The translations under genes were made by a program, and so were the position numbers. From positions 1 through 50,796 of the forward strand of contig NZ_RCIO01000009.1 of the NCBI RefSeq assembly GCF_004000235.1: a stretch of 50,796 bases of DNA, given 5' to 3'. Shown here piece after piece: positions 31,141 to 39,377 of this stretch. The stretch is from Mesorhizobium sp. Z1-4 (lineage in GTDB: Bacteria > Pseudomonadota > Alphaproteobacteria > Rhizobiales > Rhizobiaceae). Every line of letters begins with the position of its first letter. Within the stretch, counting starts at the first letter, position 1. The notes beneath the pieces are model-generated. The model had not been told where the DNA came from and made no database searches. It saw only the letters and a program-made list of their open reading frames with translations.

Positions 31141-32192
31141 CAAAGCCACCCTTCGTGCTGGTTGTCGGTGCCGGTCAAGCTGGACTGGCAACGGGTTACC
31201 ATCTGCGCCAGGCGTGCATTCCGTTTGTTATCGTCGACGGCAACGACCGCATCGGAGACAGCTGGCGCAGGAGATATACGTCGCTGACGCTCTTCACGCC
31301 GCGGCAGTTCAGCGCGTTGCCGGGAGCGATCATTCCGGGCAACCGCGAACTCTATCCGACCCGCGATGAGTTCGCCGACTACCTTGAAGTGTATGCGGGT
31401 CTGTTCAATCTGCCGTTGCGGCTGAATTCACGCGTTGCCAAGCTGCAGCGATCGCTTAGCGGGGAATTCGAGGCCATATTGGTGAGTGGCGAGATCTTGG
31501 CGGCTACGCATGTCGTTATCGCGACGGGCGGATTTCAGGTTCCTCTCGTCCCGAAAATCGCCGCAGGCTTCGGGAGTGCGGTGACGCAGTTGACTGCCGA
31601 GACCTATCGCGATCCGTCCTCGGTGCCCGACGGGGTGGTCCTGATCGTTGGTGACGGCGCAAGCGGGCGTGACATTGCCGCCGAGCTTGCCTCCAAACGC
31701 CCAACCTTGCTTGCGGCAGGGAAGCCGCGCAAACTGTTCCCGGAGCGCTTTCTGGGAAAGAGCATCTGGTGGTGGCTCCATTGGTCCGGCCTCATGCGTG
31801 CGCCTGTGGACTCGGCTATCGGGCGGCTGATGCGGCGGACCGATCCGTTTCCCGATCGCGACCGCAACCTCGCCAGCCTCGCTCGCAAGGGCGTTCGACT
31901 GATGCCCCGTCTCACGGAAGCTGCGGGAACGACCGCGAAATTTTCTGACGCAGGCGAGGCTGATATCGGATCCGTCATCTGGGCGGTAGGCTACCGCGAC
32001 GATAGCGACTGGGTGCAGATTCCGGCCGCCAAGAACCCGGACGGCTCTTTTGCCCACACGAACGGCGTTTCGCCGGTCCCGAACTTGTTCTTCGTGGGCA
32101 GACCATGGCAGCGCAATCGCGCCTCGGCCCTCATCATGGGCGCCGGCCGCGATGCTGGCGCCATCGTGAAACTGATATCCGAACGGAAATAG
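31137..32192 (+). CDS. CzcO-like FAD/NAD(P)-binding monooxygenase-type flavoprotein
   Basis: A 351-residue protein from TTG 31137, which overlaps the previous stop codon by 3 bases, so the two are coupled. FAD motif VLVVGAGQAGLATGYHL, then WRRRYTSLTLFTPRQFSALPG and a second nucleotide motif LIVGDGASGRDIAAELA, with the ATG-type segment VIWAVGYRDD near the end. The group is annotated as flavin-containing monooxygenase or CzcO, found near metal genes; the reaction is unknown. In this operon it is the only probably cytoplasmic enzyme. Confidence 0.85.
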   Translation: MTKPPFVLVVGAGQAGLATGYHLRQACIPFVIVDGNDRIGDSWRRRYTSLTLFTPRQFSALPGAIIPGNRELYPTRDEFADYLEVYAGLFNLPLRLNSRVAKLQRSLSGEFEAILVSGEILAATHVVIATGGFQVPLVPKIAAGFGSAVTQLTAETYRDPSSVPDGVVLIVGDGASGRDIAAELASKRPTLLAAGKPRKLFPERFLGKSIWWWLHWSGLMRAPVDSAIGRLMRRTDPFPDRDRNLASLARKGVRLMPRLTEAAGTTAKFSDAGEADIGSVIWAVGYRDDSDWVQIPAAKNPDGSFAHTNGVSPVPNLFFVGRPWQRNRASALIMGAGRDAGAIVKLISERK

Positions 32193-32237
32193 TCGCCAGA
32201 TTTCCCGCGGACCACAGTTATGCGCGAGCAGCTCTCA

Positions 32238-32699
32238 CTAATGCCCACCCTCGTCTTCAACGACGACTTTGACCGGCAGCTTACCCGCATCCCCGAAATC
32301 GAGGATCAACTCGAAGCTGTCGCCTTGCTCAATGGAGTCGCGGATTCCAGACAACCAGATGTGTTCTCGCCACAAGGCAAGTGACACGGGCTTGTTTGGA
32401 CGCAATTCGATGAATTCGAGCCAGTTTACTTCACCGTCCTTTGAAATGCGAAAGCCAACATCCTCAGCCAGTAGGCTCGAGGCCCCGACGAGCCGCGCGC
32501 TCGTGCCGCCACGATTGAGGAGCGGGCCGTACACCGCGATACCCCCGGCACCCTCCTCGGATGGGGATGCCCAGACATGACCGACCGCGATATCGTCTAG
32601 CTTGTAACTATGCGCCAGCGTTTCGGAGGGCGTCTGCAGGAGCACAAAGACAAGACCCGCTGCGCGGGCGACCGCGTGCCAAAACTCCATCGCCGTCAT
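32238..32699 (-). CDS. PCu(A)C-like protein with degenerate copper site
   Basis: A 153-residue exported protein, PCu(A)C fold (GGIAVYGPLLNRGGTSARLVGASS, PVKVVVEDEGGH end). The copper motif is altered: the Met positions carry Trp (VNWLEFIEL and REHIWLSG, His113-Ile-Trp115), and no His is found at the first ligand place. It therefore probably does not bind Cu(I) in the usual way. Its ATG follows the stop codon of the canonical PCu(A)C gene with no gap (TAGATG), so the two are made together and might form a pair. Confidence 0.85.
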   Translation of the reverse strand: MTAMEFWHAVARAAGLVFVLLQTPSETLAHSYKLDDIAVGHVWASPSEEGAGGIAVYGPLLNRGGTSARLVGASSLLAEDVGFRISKDGEVNWLEFIELRPNKPVSLALWREHIWLSGIRDSIEQGDSFELILDFGDAGKLPVKVVVEDEGGH

Positions 32700-33167
32700 C
32701 TAATCGTCCTCCGGTCCTCTGGCGCCTGGCCCGAAAACCGGCACAGAAACCGTGATCGGAGATGCATTCGCAAAACGTAGCGTAAGCGTGAATGTCTCTC
32801 CCTTCTCAATCGGCCGCTCCAGATCCATGAGCATGACATGATACCCGCCCGGCTCCATGCGAACGCTCCCGCCGGCAGGCACCTCGATTGGCCCCGCCGC
32901 CACCATCTTCATGACATCGCGCTGCTTGACCGTGCGGTGAACCTCCGCGCGGCCCGCGACGGGAGTCTCCAGCGCAACGAGAGTGGCGGGGCGATCACCT
33001 TCGTTCTGGACGGTGAGGTAGGCCGCCGCAGGTCGCGAGGTCAGGATGGAAGCGCGCGCCCACGGCTGTTGGACGGAGATGGTAGCTCCATCCTGTCCCC
33101 GGGCCGGCATCACAAACACGAGCACAAACAAGCTCATCAACCCGATAGGATACGTGCGCACAGTCAT
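32700..33167 (-). CDS. PCu(A)C periplasmic copper chaperone, canonical
   Basis: A 155-residue exported protein with the full Cu(I) motif: His77, Met88, His110 and Met112 (GGYHVMLMDLERPI), spacing H-X10-M-X21-H-X-M. Signal peptide YPIGLMSLFVLVFVMPARG. It overlaps the SCO gene by 4 bases and belongs to the cox11-SCO-PCu(A)C operon behind operator C, as expected for copper delivery to a cytochrome oxidase. Confidence 0.95.
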   Translation of the reverse strand: MTVRTYPIGLMSLFVLVFVMPARGQDGATISVQQPWARASILTSRPAAAYLTVQNEGDRPATLVALETPVAGRAEVHRTVKQRDVMKMVAAGPIEVPAGGSVRMEPGGYHVMLMDLERPIEKGETFTLTLRFANASPITVSVPVFGPGARGPEDD

Positions 33168-33844
33168 GTCTCCCCACCCACACCGCCGAATCTGGCAATG
33201 GCCTCGCGGATCGTCTCGGCCATCTCCTCCGGAGCGGTGCCGTAGCTGAAATGTGTAAGATACTCACCGGATTTCGACATCAGATATGTATTGCCTTGAT
33301 GGCTCACGAGGTAATCGCCGCTGCCCTGATAGGCTTCGCCGTCCATACCGACCTTCTCGTACGCCACACGGTACGTCTCCGCCATGGCGTCGACCTGATC
33401 AATCGTCCCGGTCAGTCCGGTAATCCGTTCATCGAATGCCTTTACATACTCAGCCATGACATCTGGCGTGTCGCGCTCCGGATCGAGGCTCACAAAAAGA
33501 TATGCCACGGCATCGGCATCGTCCTTCAGCAACTCGATCGTTCGGGCGATTTCGGTCAGCGTTGTCGGGCATATGTCGGGACAGTACGTGAAGCCAAAGA
33601 AGACAAGGCGCAGCTTTCCGGCGAAGTCGTCGTTGGTGACGGTCTCGCCCGTGTGACCGACGAGGGAAAACTGTCCGCCGATGGGAACAGAACCCGGCTC
33701 GGCAAAGGCTTCCTGTTTCGGCTGGCTGACCATGAAGCCCTGCGAAGGGCCGCGCATTACGGATGCGGCACCGAGGACAACCGCCAGCACCAAAGCTACG
33801 GCGGCCAGAAAACCCGAGAGGACTCTCAAATCCCTGCTGCTCAT
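33164..33844 (-). CDS. SCO1/SenC copper chaperone
   Basis: A 226-residue membrane-anchored protein (anchor at residues 9-29). Copper motif FTYCPDICPTTL (Cys88, Cys92) and the later His in YLVSHQGNTYLM are present. It is followed by PCu(A)C and preceded by cox11 with 4-base overlaps. It differs clearly in sequence from the SCO encoded at 14905, so it was probably acquired separately and not by recent duplication. Confidence 0.93.
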   Translation of the reverse strand: MSSRDLRVLSGFLAAVALVLAVVLGAASVMRGPSQGFMVSQPKQEAFAEPGSVPIGGQFSLVGHTGETVTNDDFAGKLRLVFFGFTYCPDICPTTLTEIARTIELLKDDADAVAYLFVSLDPERDTPDVMAEYVKAFDERITGLTGTIDQVDAMAETYRVAYEKVGMDGEAYQGSGDYLVSHQGNTYLMSKSGEYLTHFSYGTAPEEMAETIREAIARFGGVGGET

Positions 33845-34494
33845 CGTCTTGGCGCGTCGTTCTCGAATTCCGCCGACCCTCCGCCATCCAGCCTTGCGTC
33901 GGTTACTTCGGAGCCAGTCTTCAGGTCGCGAGCAGCGTCGATTTCCTCGCTCGATAAATCCTTTTGCCTGAAGAAGGTGTAGGAAAGCGTGACCTCGCGG
34001 AACATTTTCGCGTTCTTGTCCTTAAGCATCTGCTCGTCGAGATAGAGGACAAGCGGCATCCTGGCGCTCTCTCCCGGCCCGAGTTTCTCCTCGGTGAAAC
34101 AAAAGCACTCAATCTTGAAGAAGTAAGGTGCCGTCGGGTACGGGGTAACATTGAACGTCGCACGCGCAACTATCATCTCATCGGACTTGTTCTCGGCGTA
34201 GTAGTAGACCTTCGCTGGCTCTCCGAAGCGGGTTTCGACGCTTCGTTGCTCGGGGCGAAACTCCCAAGGCAGACCTGGCGCAACGTTGGCGTCGAAACGA
34301 ACTTTGACGGTTTTGTCCGTGACTGCTGCAGACGGCTGCTTCGCAACGGCCCGCTGTACCGTTCCGCCGTAGCCGGTCAAGTCGCAGAACATCCGGTAGA
34401 GCGTGGGCGAGTACGCTACCAAAACGCTCATCGCCCCCAAAAGCGCAAAACTGAGGGTAACCACGCGTATGTTTTTGTTGCGTAAATTGGTCAT
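33841..34494 (-). CDS. ctaG: Cytochrome c oxidase assembly protein Cox11/CtaG
   Basis: A 217-residue protein with one N-terminal membrane segment (VVTLSFALLGAMSVLVAYSP) and a periplasmic domain with the Cu(I) motif KIECFCFTEEKLGPGES (CFCF). The family inserts CuB into haem-copper oxidases. The C-terminus is longer than usual (AARDLKTGSEVTDARLDGG...). It is first in its operon, 130 bases from operator C. No oxidase subunit gene is in the window, so its client must be encoded elsewhere. Confidence 0.95.
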   Translation of the reverse strand: MTNLRNKNIRVVTLSFALLGAMSVLVAYSPTLYRMFCDLTGYGGTVQRAVAKQPSAAVTDKTVKVRFDANVAPGLPWEFRPEQRSVETRFGEPAKVYYYAENKSDEMIVARATFNVTPYPTAPYFFKIECFCFTEEKLGPGESARMPLVLYLDEQMLKDKNAKMFREVTLSYTFFRQKDLSSEEIDAARDLKTGSEVTDARLDGGGSAEFENDAPRR

Positions 34495-34926
34495 CGGTCA
34501 ATCAAATCATTTTCTCTACGATCATCACGCGCTCCGGCAATTTTCTCAACGCGACACCACCGCGCGCGCGGCTTTGACGCAGCAGAGTTGCGGGTCCCTT
34601 CGTTGACGCTTCGGAAACCGGCGAAAATCGTACAGCCTCTAGTGGCTTTAGGTTCAAGTATCCGCGGTGCGACCTTTTTCAGCCCGCCAGACCTTTAGCG
34701 AATGCTCGCGTCGGGCGGCGTGTTCAGTCGGCACTCTCGCGGTGCTATGGTTTCCGAGAGAGTTCCGCTCAGGTCCGGTCGCTCTGCCGAATTCCGAATT
34801 GAAAAGTTGAGTGGATGATTTGGAGAACTACGGAGTAGCTGAGCAGGCGACACCCAACTTGGCAGGAAACGATCCTCGATCTGATCTCCATGAGCCTGGA
34901 CCGCTGAGGATAGTTAGGGGCCGCAC
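34495..34926. other. Intergenic region with operator C
   Basis: No gene is seen in this stretch. It contains the MerR-type promoter at 34627-34657 facing cox11 and, further right, AT-poor sequence up to the cell-wall hydrolase stop. Confidence 0.4.
34627..34657 (-). promoter_or_regulatory. MerR-type operator-promoter C
   Basis: Minus strand: TTGAAC (34657-34652), 19-base spacer CTAAAGCCACTAGAGGCTG, TACGAT (34632-34627). The dyad ACCTAAAG...CTAGAGG matches sites A, B and D. It faces the cox11-SCO-PCu(A)C operon. Confidence 0.8.
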
Positions 34927-35940
34927 TCAGCTCCAACCGCCGTTGTATGTTCGGTAAAAGATGTGGCTACCGATTTGCGTCATCTCTTCCATCCCATCAG
35001 CCCATTCGGGACTGACGTAGGTCGCATTGTAGTGCGTCGATGAGCCAACGTCCCGCAGGAAGATCTTTCCCCCGGTCACGGCCATAGCCACCTCGCGGGC
35101 GGTTCGATAGGCACGGCGGTTAACGATCCGCTCGGGAAGGCCGTCACAGGCGAACGAGAATTGGCATCGTTTATACCACCCGGCGTTCTGATAGACGACG
35201 CTGCACACTTCATTGGGATATGATGGGTTGCGCACCCTATTCAGGATCACTTGGGCTACGGCCGCCTGCCCTTTCAGGCTCTCTCCGCGGGCTTCGAAAT
35301 AAATCGCGGTCGACAGGCACTTCTGCTCTTCGGAAGAAAAGACCTTCGGCGGCAAAGGTTCCTTCATCCATACGTGGTCTCCCTCCACAACAGGTGGCAC
35401 GAACCGCCCACTCCTCTCAGTTGCGAGTAGAGCATCGAAGGGGGATGAGGAGTCGTGGAAGGGGTCCGTTGGCGCGTACGCCGTCGCCAGGATATCCGCG
35501 CCGTCATTGGTCACCAGATCGACCAGTTCTTCGGGTACGCCTGCAAGCCGATCCATTTCGGCGCTGTGAAAAAGCATTCGCTTGGTGAGCAGTGCCGCGT
35601 CACCCACCTCGAACGGCGCCACACGCTGCGCGTTGACCGCCAGGGGACGCAATCCTAAGCGTAGGCCCAGGGAAACTTTGGCCAATCGGCGCTCAGGCGC
35701 CCCGGCAGTTACCCTGGCCTGCTTGTCGCCCCGCACCACGCGCGGCTCGTCGGAAACATGCCGGGTATTGTTCGACTGATCCTCGAACACGAATTCGTCC
35801 GGCACCACATCGGGAGCGCGCCCTATTGGATATACCTCTGGATTCGTGCCCGCCACACCAACGACGAGCCCGATCAGGGCGAAAACGACTTTGGTGAGAT
35901 TCCTCGCTCCCAAGCATCGTTTTCGGCTGCGCCCCTGCAT
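34927..35940 (-). CDS. SleB/CwlJ-type cell wall hydrolase
   Basis: A 337-residue protein with an N-terminal membrane segment (LTKVVFALIGLVVGVAGT). The C-terminal third is the hydrolase domain: CLSTAIYFEARGESLKGQAAVAQVILNR (in part) with the catalytic Glu in EARGE, YKRCQFSFACDG and SSTHYNATYVSPEW. The family cuts peptidoglycan (lytic transglycosylase or amidase-like). AAGGA is 5 bases before ATG 35940. It is alone between the cox11 operon and the metal ATPase and adds to the cell-wall genes of this cargo. Confidence 0.9.
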   Translation of the reverse strand: MQGRSRKRCLGARNLTKVVFALIGLVVGVAGTNPEVYPIGRAPDVVPDEFVFEDQSNNTRHVSDEPRVVRGDKQARVTAGAPERRLAKVSLGLRLGLRPLAVNAQRVAPFEVGDAALLTKRMLFHSAEMDRLAGVPEELVDLVTNDGADILATAYAPTDPFHDSSSPFDALLATERSGRFVPPVVEGDHVWMKEPLPPKVFSSEEQKCLSTAIYFEARGESLKGQAAVAQVILNRVRNPSYPNEVCSVVYQNAGWYKRCQFSFACDGLPERIVNRRAYRTAREVAMAVTGGKIFLRDVGSSTHYNATYVSPEWADGMEEMTQIGSHIFYRTYNGGWS

Positions 35941-36050
35941 GCTATCCTTCCGAATCCTCCCGAGCAGCCTGGATCGTTAACCTTAATGAGCCGTTAAATC
36001 AAAGTTCCCTTTCGCCGCAGGATAGGCAAATTGATTAGCCGCCGCCGCTC

Positions 36051-38414
36051 CTAGTGACCATGTGTGATCTGGCCGACAACCATAGAATCGACGGCGCCCT
36101 CCAGTCGCTCCCTCGCAAACATCGTCTCCGCGCTAGGCCGCAGCAGACGAAGCGCATTTGCCACCACGAGCAGCGACACGCCGACATCCGCCGCGATCGC
36201 TCCCCACATCGAGGCCATGCCGAAGGCGGTCAGGCCGACGAAGACGGCCTTGGTCGCCAGCGAGACACCGATGTTTTGGTGGATGATGGACATGGTGCGC
36301 CGCGAATGGCCGATTAGCCATGGCACTTTTCCGATGTCGTCGGTCATCAACGCGATGTCCGCCGTCTCGATCGCGGCGTCCGAGCCGACCGCGCCCATAG
36401 CAATGCCGTAGTGCGCGCGAGCCATGGCCGGGGCGTCGTTCACCCCGTCACCGATCATCGCGACCATGTCGTGGGTCGCCACCATATCTGTGATGGCGGT
36501 AACCTTGTCTTCAGGCAGAAGTTCGGCGCGAACCTCGTCGATGTTCACTTCGGCAGCGACGGCGCGGGCTGTGCGGTCGTTGTCGCCGGTAAGCATGACG
36601 ACTTTCTTCACGCCCTGTTTGTGCAGTTGTGCAACGATTTCGCGCGCATCCGGCCGGATCCGGTCGCGCAGTTCCAGCAGGCCCAGAACGCCGGAGTCGT
36701 CGCCGACGGCGACCATGGTGGCGCCCGCCCCTTCGATCCGGTCGCGCAGGTCGGCGGGGATTGCGGCGTGAAAGCCCTTTTCGGTGGCGAACCGGTCAGA
36801 ACCAAGCCAGACGGCGCGACCGGCGAATCGGCCTTCGAGGCCACGGCCCGGCACGGTGCGGGTATCCTCGGCGGCGGTCACGTGTTTGCCTACACGGGCG
36901 AGGATCGCCTGCGCGAGCGGATGCGACGACCTGGCCTCGAGCGACGCGGCAACGGCCATCAGGTCGACTTCCGACGTGCCGCCCAGCGGATGCACGGCGG
37001 CCACTTCAGGCTTGCCTTCGGTGATCGTGCCGGTCTTGTCGAGCGCCAGCGCTGTGGTGCGTCCCGGCGCCTCGACGTAGGCTCCGCCCTTGATCAGCAC
37101 GCCCGCCCGTGCCGAGGCGGTGAGCGCTGCCACAATGGAGACAGGCGTCGAGATCACCAGCGCGCACGGGCAGGCGATGACCAGCAGCACGAGCGCATTG
37201 TAGATCCAGAAGCTCCACGTCGCGCCCATAAGGAGCGGCGGCAACAGAGCGATGGCGACGGCGGCCACCATCACTATCGGCGTATAGATGCGAGCGAATT
37301 TCGACACCCACTGCTCCACCGGCGCACGGCGCGAATGCGCGTCGCCGACCATGCGGATGATTTTTGCCAGCGTGCTGTCCGTAGCGGGTTTGGTAGCGCG
37401 CACCGTCAGCGTGCCCTCCCCGTTGATGGTGCCGGCATAGACCTCGTCGCCCGCCTCCTTTGGGACCAGCGCGCTCTCGCCCGTGATCGGAGCCTGATCG
37501 ACCGCACCCGCCCCATCCGTCACCTCGCCGTCGAGCGGGATGCGGTCGCCGCCGCGCACTACGAATCGGTCACCAACGACAACCTCGGCCGCGGGCACGT
37601 CCGACTCGGTGCCGTCGCTGCGGATCACCCGCGCCGTTGCCGGCGCAAGGTCGAGAAGCGCCGCGACGGCATTGCGCGCGCGCCCCACGCTCCAGCTTTC
37701 GAGATAGAGCGACAGTGCAAAGAAGAAGGCGACGGTCGCGGCCTCGAAATATTCGCCCAGGCCGACGGCGCCGGCGACGGCGACGACCATCAACAGGTTC
37801 ATGTCGGGCGACAGACGCAGCGCCGAGGACCATGCCTTGGGCGCCACCAGCCAGACGCCGAATACGATAGCGAGGCCGAACAGACCTGCTTCGACCAGCG
37901 GAATCGGCGCCTCGCCATGGCCCGCGAACAGCCCCAGCGCACCGCCCAGCCCGGTCTCCACATTGTGATACAGGAACCCTGCCGCCCAGAAGCCGCCACT
38001 GACCGCGGTGAACCGCGCCTGTTTTCTTAGGTGCACGGCGCGGTCGGTCTCGGCATTGTCGGCGTTCCAAGGTCGCGCGCCCATCCCGGTTCCCGCAACC
38101 GCTTTGATGATCTTCTCGTCCGAGACGATCCCAGCGGAGTCCAGAACCGTCATGCGGCCGTTGATCACGTCGAAGGCTAGATGTTGCTCTCCGCCGACCA
38201 CCGGCCCCACCACCCGGTTGAGGATTGCCACTTCTTCGGCGCAGTCGAGACCGTTGACCTGAAAGCTGCGCCCGGCGGTAACCACTGAACCCTCTGGCGC
38301 ATCGGCACCGCAGCACACGCGATTTCCGTGATCCTGGGAATGCACATGCGGGTGAGAACGCCTGCACTCGTGCACCTGAGAACGTTCATGGTTATGTTCT
38401 TTTTCGGTCAGCAT
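36051..38414 (-). CDS. Zn/Cd/Pb-exporting P1B-type ATPase
   Basis: A 787-residue metal pump. The N-terminus is His/Cys-rich (EKEHNHERSQVHECRRSHPH..., CCGAD) followed by one HMA domain with NGLDCAEE. The core has the CPCALVIS membrane motif, phosphorylation site DKTGT, SSHPLA and the hinge GDGVNDAPA. Near the end N-x7-K-x20-D-x-G (NIGVSLATK ... DVG) is the signature of the P1B-2 group that exports Zn, Cd and Pb. AGGAG lies 7 bases before ATG 38414. Operator D is 72 bases upstream, so it is probably induced by metal through a MerR protein. Gene names zntA or cadA would fit. Confidence 0.95.
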   Translation of the reverse strand: MLTEKEHNHERSQVHECRRSHPHVHSQDHGNRVCCGADAPEGSVVTAGRSFQVNGLDCAEEVAILNRVVGPVVGGEQHLAFDVINGRMTVLDSAGIVSDEKIIKAVAGTGMGARPWNADNAETDRAVHLRKQARFTAVSGGFWAAGFLYHNVETGLGGALGLFAGHGEAPIPLVEAGLFGLAIVFGVWLVAPKAWSSALRLSPDMNLLMVVAVAGAVGLGEYFEAATVAFFFALSLYLESWSVGRARNAVAALLDLAPATARVIRSDGTESDVPAAEVVVGDRFVVRGGDRIPLDGEVTDGAGAVDQAPITGESALVPKEAGDEVYAGTINGEGTLTVRATKPATDSTLAKIIRMVGDAHSRRAPVEQWVSKFARIYTPIVMVAAVAIALLPPLLMGATWSFWIYNALVLLVIACPCALVISTPVSIVAALTASARAGVLIKGGAYVEAPGRTTALALDKTGTITEGKPEVAAVHPLGGTSEVDLMAVAASLEARSSHPLAQAILARVGKHVTAAEDTRTVPGRGLEGRFAGRAVWLGSDRFATEKGFHAAIPADLRDRIEGAGATMVAVGDDSGVLGLLELRDRIRPDAREIVAQLHKQGVKKVVMLTGDNDRTARAVAAEVNIDEVRAELLPEDKVTAITDMVATHDMVAMIGDGVNDAPAMARAHYGIAMGAVGSDAAIETADIALMTDDIGKVPWLIGHSRRTMSIIHQNIGVSLATKAVFVGLTAFGMASMWGAIAADVGVSLLVVANALRLLRPSAETMFARERLEGAVDSMVVGQITHGH

Positions 38415-38485
38415 CGTTGTCTCCTGTCCCGCGTCGGCTGAGGTTGCGTTTCACCGTTCCGCGGTCGGCTCTGATTGGTCCTTCC

Positions 38486-38516
38486 AAGATAGGACCTCTA
38501 GCAACTGTAGGTTCAA
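38486..38516 (-). promoter_or_regulatory. MerR-type operator-promoter D
   Basis: Minus strand: TTGAAC (38516-38511), 19-base spacer CTACAGTTGCTAGAGGTCC, and a good -10 TATCTT (38491-38486). The dyad ACCTACAG...CTAGAGGT is the best of the set. It faces the P1B-ATPase gene. Confidence 0.88.
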
Positions 38517-38543
38517 GACCCAATGCGAAGTTTTTAAGCGGTC

Positions 38544-39094
38544 TCAGATGAAGCGTCGAACGCGCTGCTTATAGTCGGAGTAGGCGTCGCCAAGCCGCGC
38601 TTCAAGCCAGGGTTTCTCGGCAAACGGCGCGATGAATGCGCGGATCATCGCCAAAAGCGCCGGCCACAATGCGAGCAAGGAATTAGACGCAAGCACAAAG
38701 CCGGCGATGATGGGGATGTCGCCGATGTATTGGGGATTGCGTGGGAACCGGTAGGGGCCGCCTGTTACGAGTTCGCCGGCCAGTCCGGTGGTCGGCCTTG
38801 TACCGAGGGCGGCAACACCCCACCAGGCCAGCCCATTGCCCAGAACCAGCAAGACGCCGCCGGCAACGCGCCAATGCAATGCAGCCAGTCCAAGACTGCC
38901 GTAGTCGACGATACCGATGTAAAGCGTTCCGATGATCAACAGGCCGATCAGCACCCACACCAGCCAGAACTGCCATCCCGCCTGCCCGGAGGGAGGGGCC
39001 ACACACGCTGGGCCGGTTTCGCGATGGACCAGAACAGCAGCGTATCCAGAAGCGCTGCGGATGTGACGGTGATGAAGAAGGTAATGGTGAGCAT
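38544..39094 (-). pseudogene. Isoprenylcysteine methyltransferase-like membrane protein, frameshifted
   Basis: The N-terminus starts at ATG 39094 (LTITFFITVTSAALLDTLLFW, SIAKPAQRVWPLPP); then one base is missing in the G-rich run near 38985-39000, and the rest (GQAGWQFWLVWVLIGLLIIGTLYIG... GGPYRFPRNPQYIGDIPIIAGF ... YSDYKQRVRRFI) is in another frame. The motif GPYRFPRNPQYIGD and the Arg-rich end are typical of the ICMT/NnrU-like methyltransferase family in membranes. Such genes often accompany metal clusters (czc-associated). The lesion is at a homopolymer, so a sequence error is possible. Confidence 0.75.
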
Positions 39095-39178
39095 TTCCAC
39101 ACCCTGCAAATGGCGCAGGGGCGTGGGCGTTCCCTACGCTGGAAGCCAGCACAAATGCCGTCTTGTGCATTGACGGAG

Positions 39179-39209
39179 GGTGTAGCCCACATAGGGGCTG
39201 GAGATTCAA
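39179..39209 (-). promoter_or_regulatory. Candidate long-spacer promoter upstream of methyltransferase-like gene
   Basis: Minus strand: TTGAAT (39209-39204), 19 bases, TACACC (39184-39179). The spacer contains the dyad AGCCC-CTATGT-GGGCT, unlike that of operators A-D, so a different MerR-family protein would be needed. Confidence 0.4.
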
Positions 39210-39377
39210 GGGCTGTATGGCACGGCTGACTTTCAGTGGAAAGCTAAGAACTGCCGTCGCTGCCAATGAGTACATTGCAACGAGCGACAGCTTCGGGCGT
39301 CCCATGCGTTGCGGATTGGTCGGACAATCTCGCGCCAATCCCCGTCACCAGGGTGCGGCCGGGGATGCAGCGGCGGA

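Noticed and set aside
36411-38030. A 539-codon open frame on the plus strand
   Set aside because: It is exactly antisense to the P1B-ATPase gene, is Arg/His/Gly-rich without motifs and comes from the strong GC bias at third codon positions.
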